From positions 1 through 25,088 of the forward strand of contig CAYZUC010000038.1 in assembly GCA_964481705.1 (NCBI GenBank): a stretch of DNA of 25,088 nucleotides, read 5' to 3'. The DNA comes from CAYZUC01 sp964481705 (GTDB lineage: Bacteria > Bacillota > Clostridia > Lachnospirales > Lachnospiraceae). Shown here in pieces: positions 24,401 through 25,088 of this stretch. Position 1 is the first letter of the stretch. Each line of letters begins with the position of its first letter. Under the pieces are notes generated by a model. The model was not told the origin of the DNA and searched no databases. It worked only from the letters and a program-made list of their open reading frames with translations. Both the position numbers and the translations under genes were made by a program.

Positions 24401-25088
24401 ATGGCACAGTTGATGGAGTATGTGAAAATGGCAGTCAGCAACATTCGTTCCAATAAGGGACGTTCGCTGTTGACCATGCTGGGTATTATCATTGGAATCT
24501 CTTCTGTTATCATGATAATCACCATAGGTAATGGAGCAAAAGAAACCATTAATAAGGAAATGAATGCTATTGCCGGTGGTCAGATTGCCATTTATATTTC
24601 GGGAGACGCCAAAGACGACCAGTGGTTAACGCTGGATGATATTGAGGCTGTTGAGACAAAGGTTGCACATGTCAAGGGTGTCACGATGTCTTTGGGTATG
24701 GATGGTACTGCGAAAGCGGGAATCAAGAGTGTTAAAGCCAGCATCACCGGTGGAACAAGAGATATGGAGTATCAGTCTTCTCAGAAGGTCATAAAAGGAA
24801 AGTATTTTTCCGAAGAGGATGTTCTGGCGGGGAGACATGTATGTGTTATGTCGGTTGGTGATGCCAGAAAGCTTTTTGGCACGACAAATGTTGTAGGTAT
24901 GACATGTGAGCTGACGGGATATGATGTGACACAGGATTACACGGTAATAGGATTACGTGAAGATGCACCGGCCAGTCTTTTCTCAGGTGGACCAACGGAG
25001 AGTATTTCCGTGGAAATTCCTTATTCGGCACTTGGAAACAGCTTTAATTACTATATAGATGATTTCTGGTGCATCTATATCATGGCAG
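24401..25088 (+). CDS. ABC transporter permease, MacB/FtsX type (3' end outside window)
   Basis: The first 229 residues of a MacB-type permease are present. An amphipathic start (MAQLMEYVKMAVSNIRSNKGRSLL) leads into a membrane helix at about 22-43 (SLLTMLGIIIGISSVIMIITIG). Then comes the MacB periplasmic core domain (GGQIAIYISGDAKDD, then ITGGTRDMEYQSSQKVIKGKYFSEEDVLAGRHVCVM). The remaining three helices expected for the family lie past the window. The start is ATG one base after the adaptor stop, with GAGGT about 9 bases before it. The three genes therefore form a full ATPase-adaptor-permease set, but its substrate (peptide, antibiotic, lipoprotein or other) cannot be told. Confidence 0.92.
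   Translation, partial: MAQLMEYVKMAVSNIRSNKGRSLLTMLGIIIGISSVIMIITIGNGAKETINKEMNAIAGGQIAIYISGDAKDDQWLTLDDIEAVETKVAHVKGVTMSLGMDGTAKAGIKSVKASITGGTRDMEYQSSQKVIKGKYFSEEDVLAGRHVCVMSVGDARKLFGTTNVVGMTCELTGYDVTQDYTVIGLREDAPASLFSGGPTESISVEIPYSALGNSFNYYIDDFWCIYIMA

Noticed and set aside
1..25088. CRISPR arrays, tRNA or rRNA genes, prophage, toxin-antitoxin or known defence cluster
   Set aside because: I saw no regularly spaced repeats, no tRNA/rRNA-like sequence, and no integrase or phage structural genes; the Rpn gene alone does not make a defence system.

Overview
This window looks like a piece of a draft or metagenome-assembled chromosome from a low-GC, butyrate-forming Clostridia bacterium, most likely of the Lachnospiraceae (Coprococcus/Butyrivibrio type). 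The reasons are a ptb-buk butyrate kinase pathway, secA followed by prfB, strong AGGAGG ribosome sites, SigA-type promoters with 17-bp spacers, a Lachnospiraceae-style Rpn nuclease, and surface proteins built from Ig-like, lectin-like and repeat modules. Two runs of exactly ten Ns are scaffold joins. The family assignment comes from gene style only.

Layout. (1) 1-388: the transposase-start end of an IS256-family element, cut by the window edge. (2) 425-4846: a very large modular protein with an N-terminal amidase_6-like cysteine hydrolase, two [GBS_Bsp-like + C-type lectin] units, a CUB-like domain, a bacterial Ig domain and C-terminal repeats. It has no signal peptide or ribosome site, and its reading frame is open back into the IS end, so its true 5' end was probably removed by the IS. 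(3) 4847-6153: palindromic DNA and an Rpn-family nuclease. (4) 6193-8201, minus strand: ptb-buk, the last two steps of butyrate formation with ATP yield, from a clear promoter. (5) 8354-12204: secA and prfB. The prfB frame has no internal stop, so it lacks the usual RF2 programmed frameshift. (6) 12244-16524: an aspartate-family operon: ACT-domain regulator (PheB family), homoserine dehydrogenase, an ApgM-like enzyme that in this setting is probably the homoserine kinase, and aspartokinase, closed by a strong terminator. (7) 16523-18371, minus strand: a DUF975 membrane protein, a small HEXXH protein, and a DUF4190-like membrane protein. (8) 18468-20906: tex, split only by a false gap. (9) 20893-21882: an FMN riboswitch with its terminator controlling the riboflavin transporter ribU. 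(10) 21912-25088: a MacB-type export system (ATPase, membrane-fusion adaptor, permease), the last gene running off the window.

Most of the window is ordinary core metabolism and housekeeping. The parts worth a second look are the IS/surface-protein junction, the ribosome site hidden in a hairpin of the IS, the QPD-type lectin domains joined to an amidase, the presumed alternative homoserine kinase with a possible operator upstream of its operon, the frameshift-free prfB, and the collapsed gap in tex. I did not find a convincing wholly new system.
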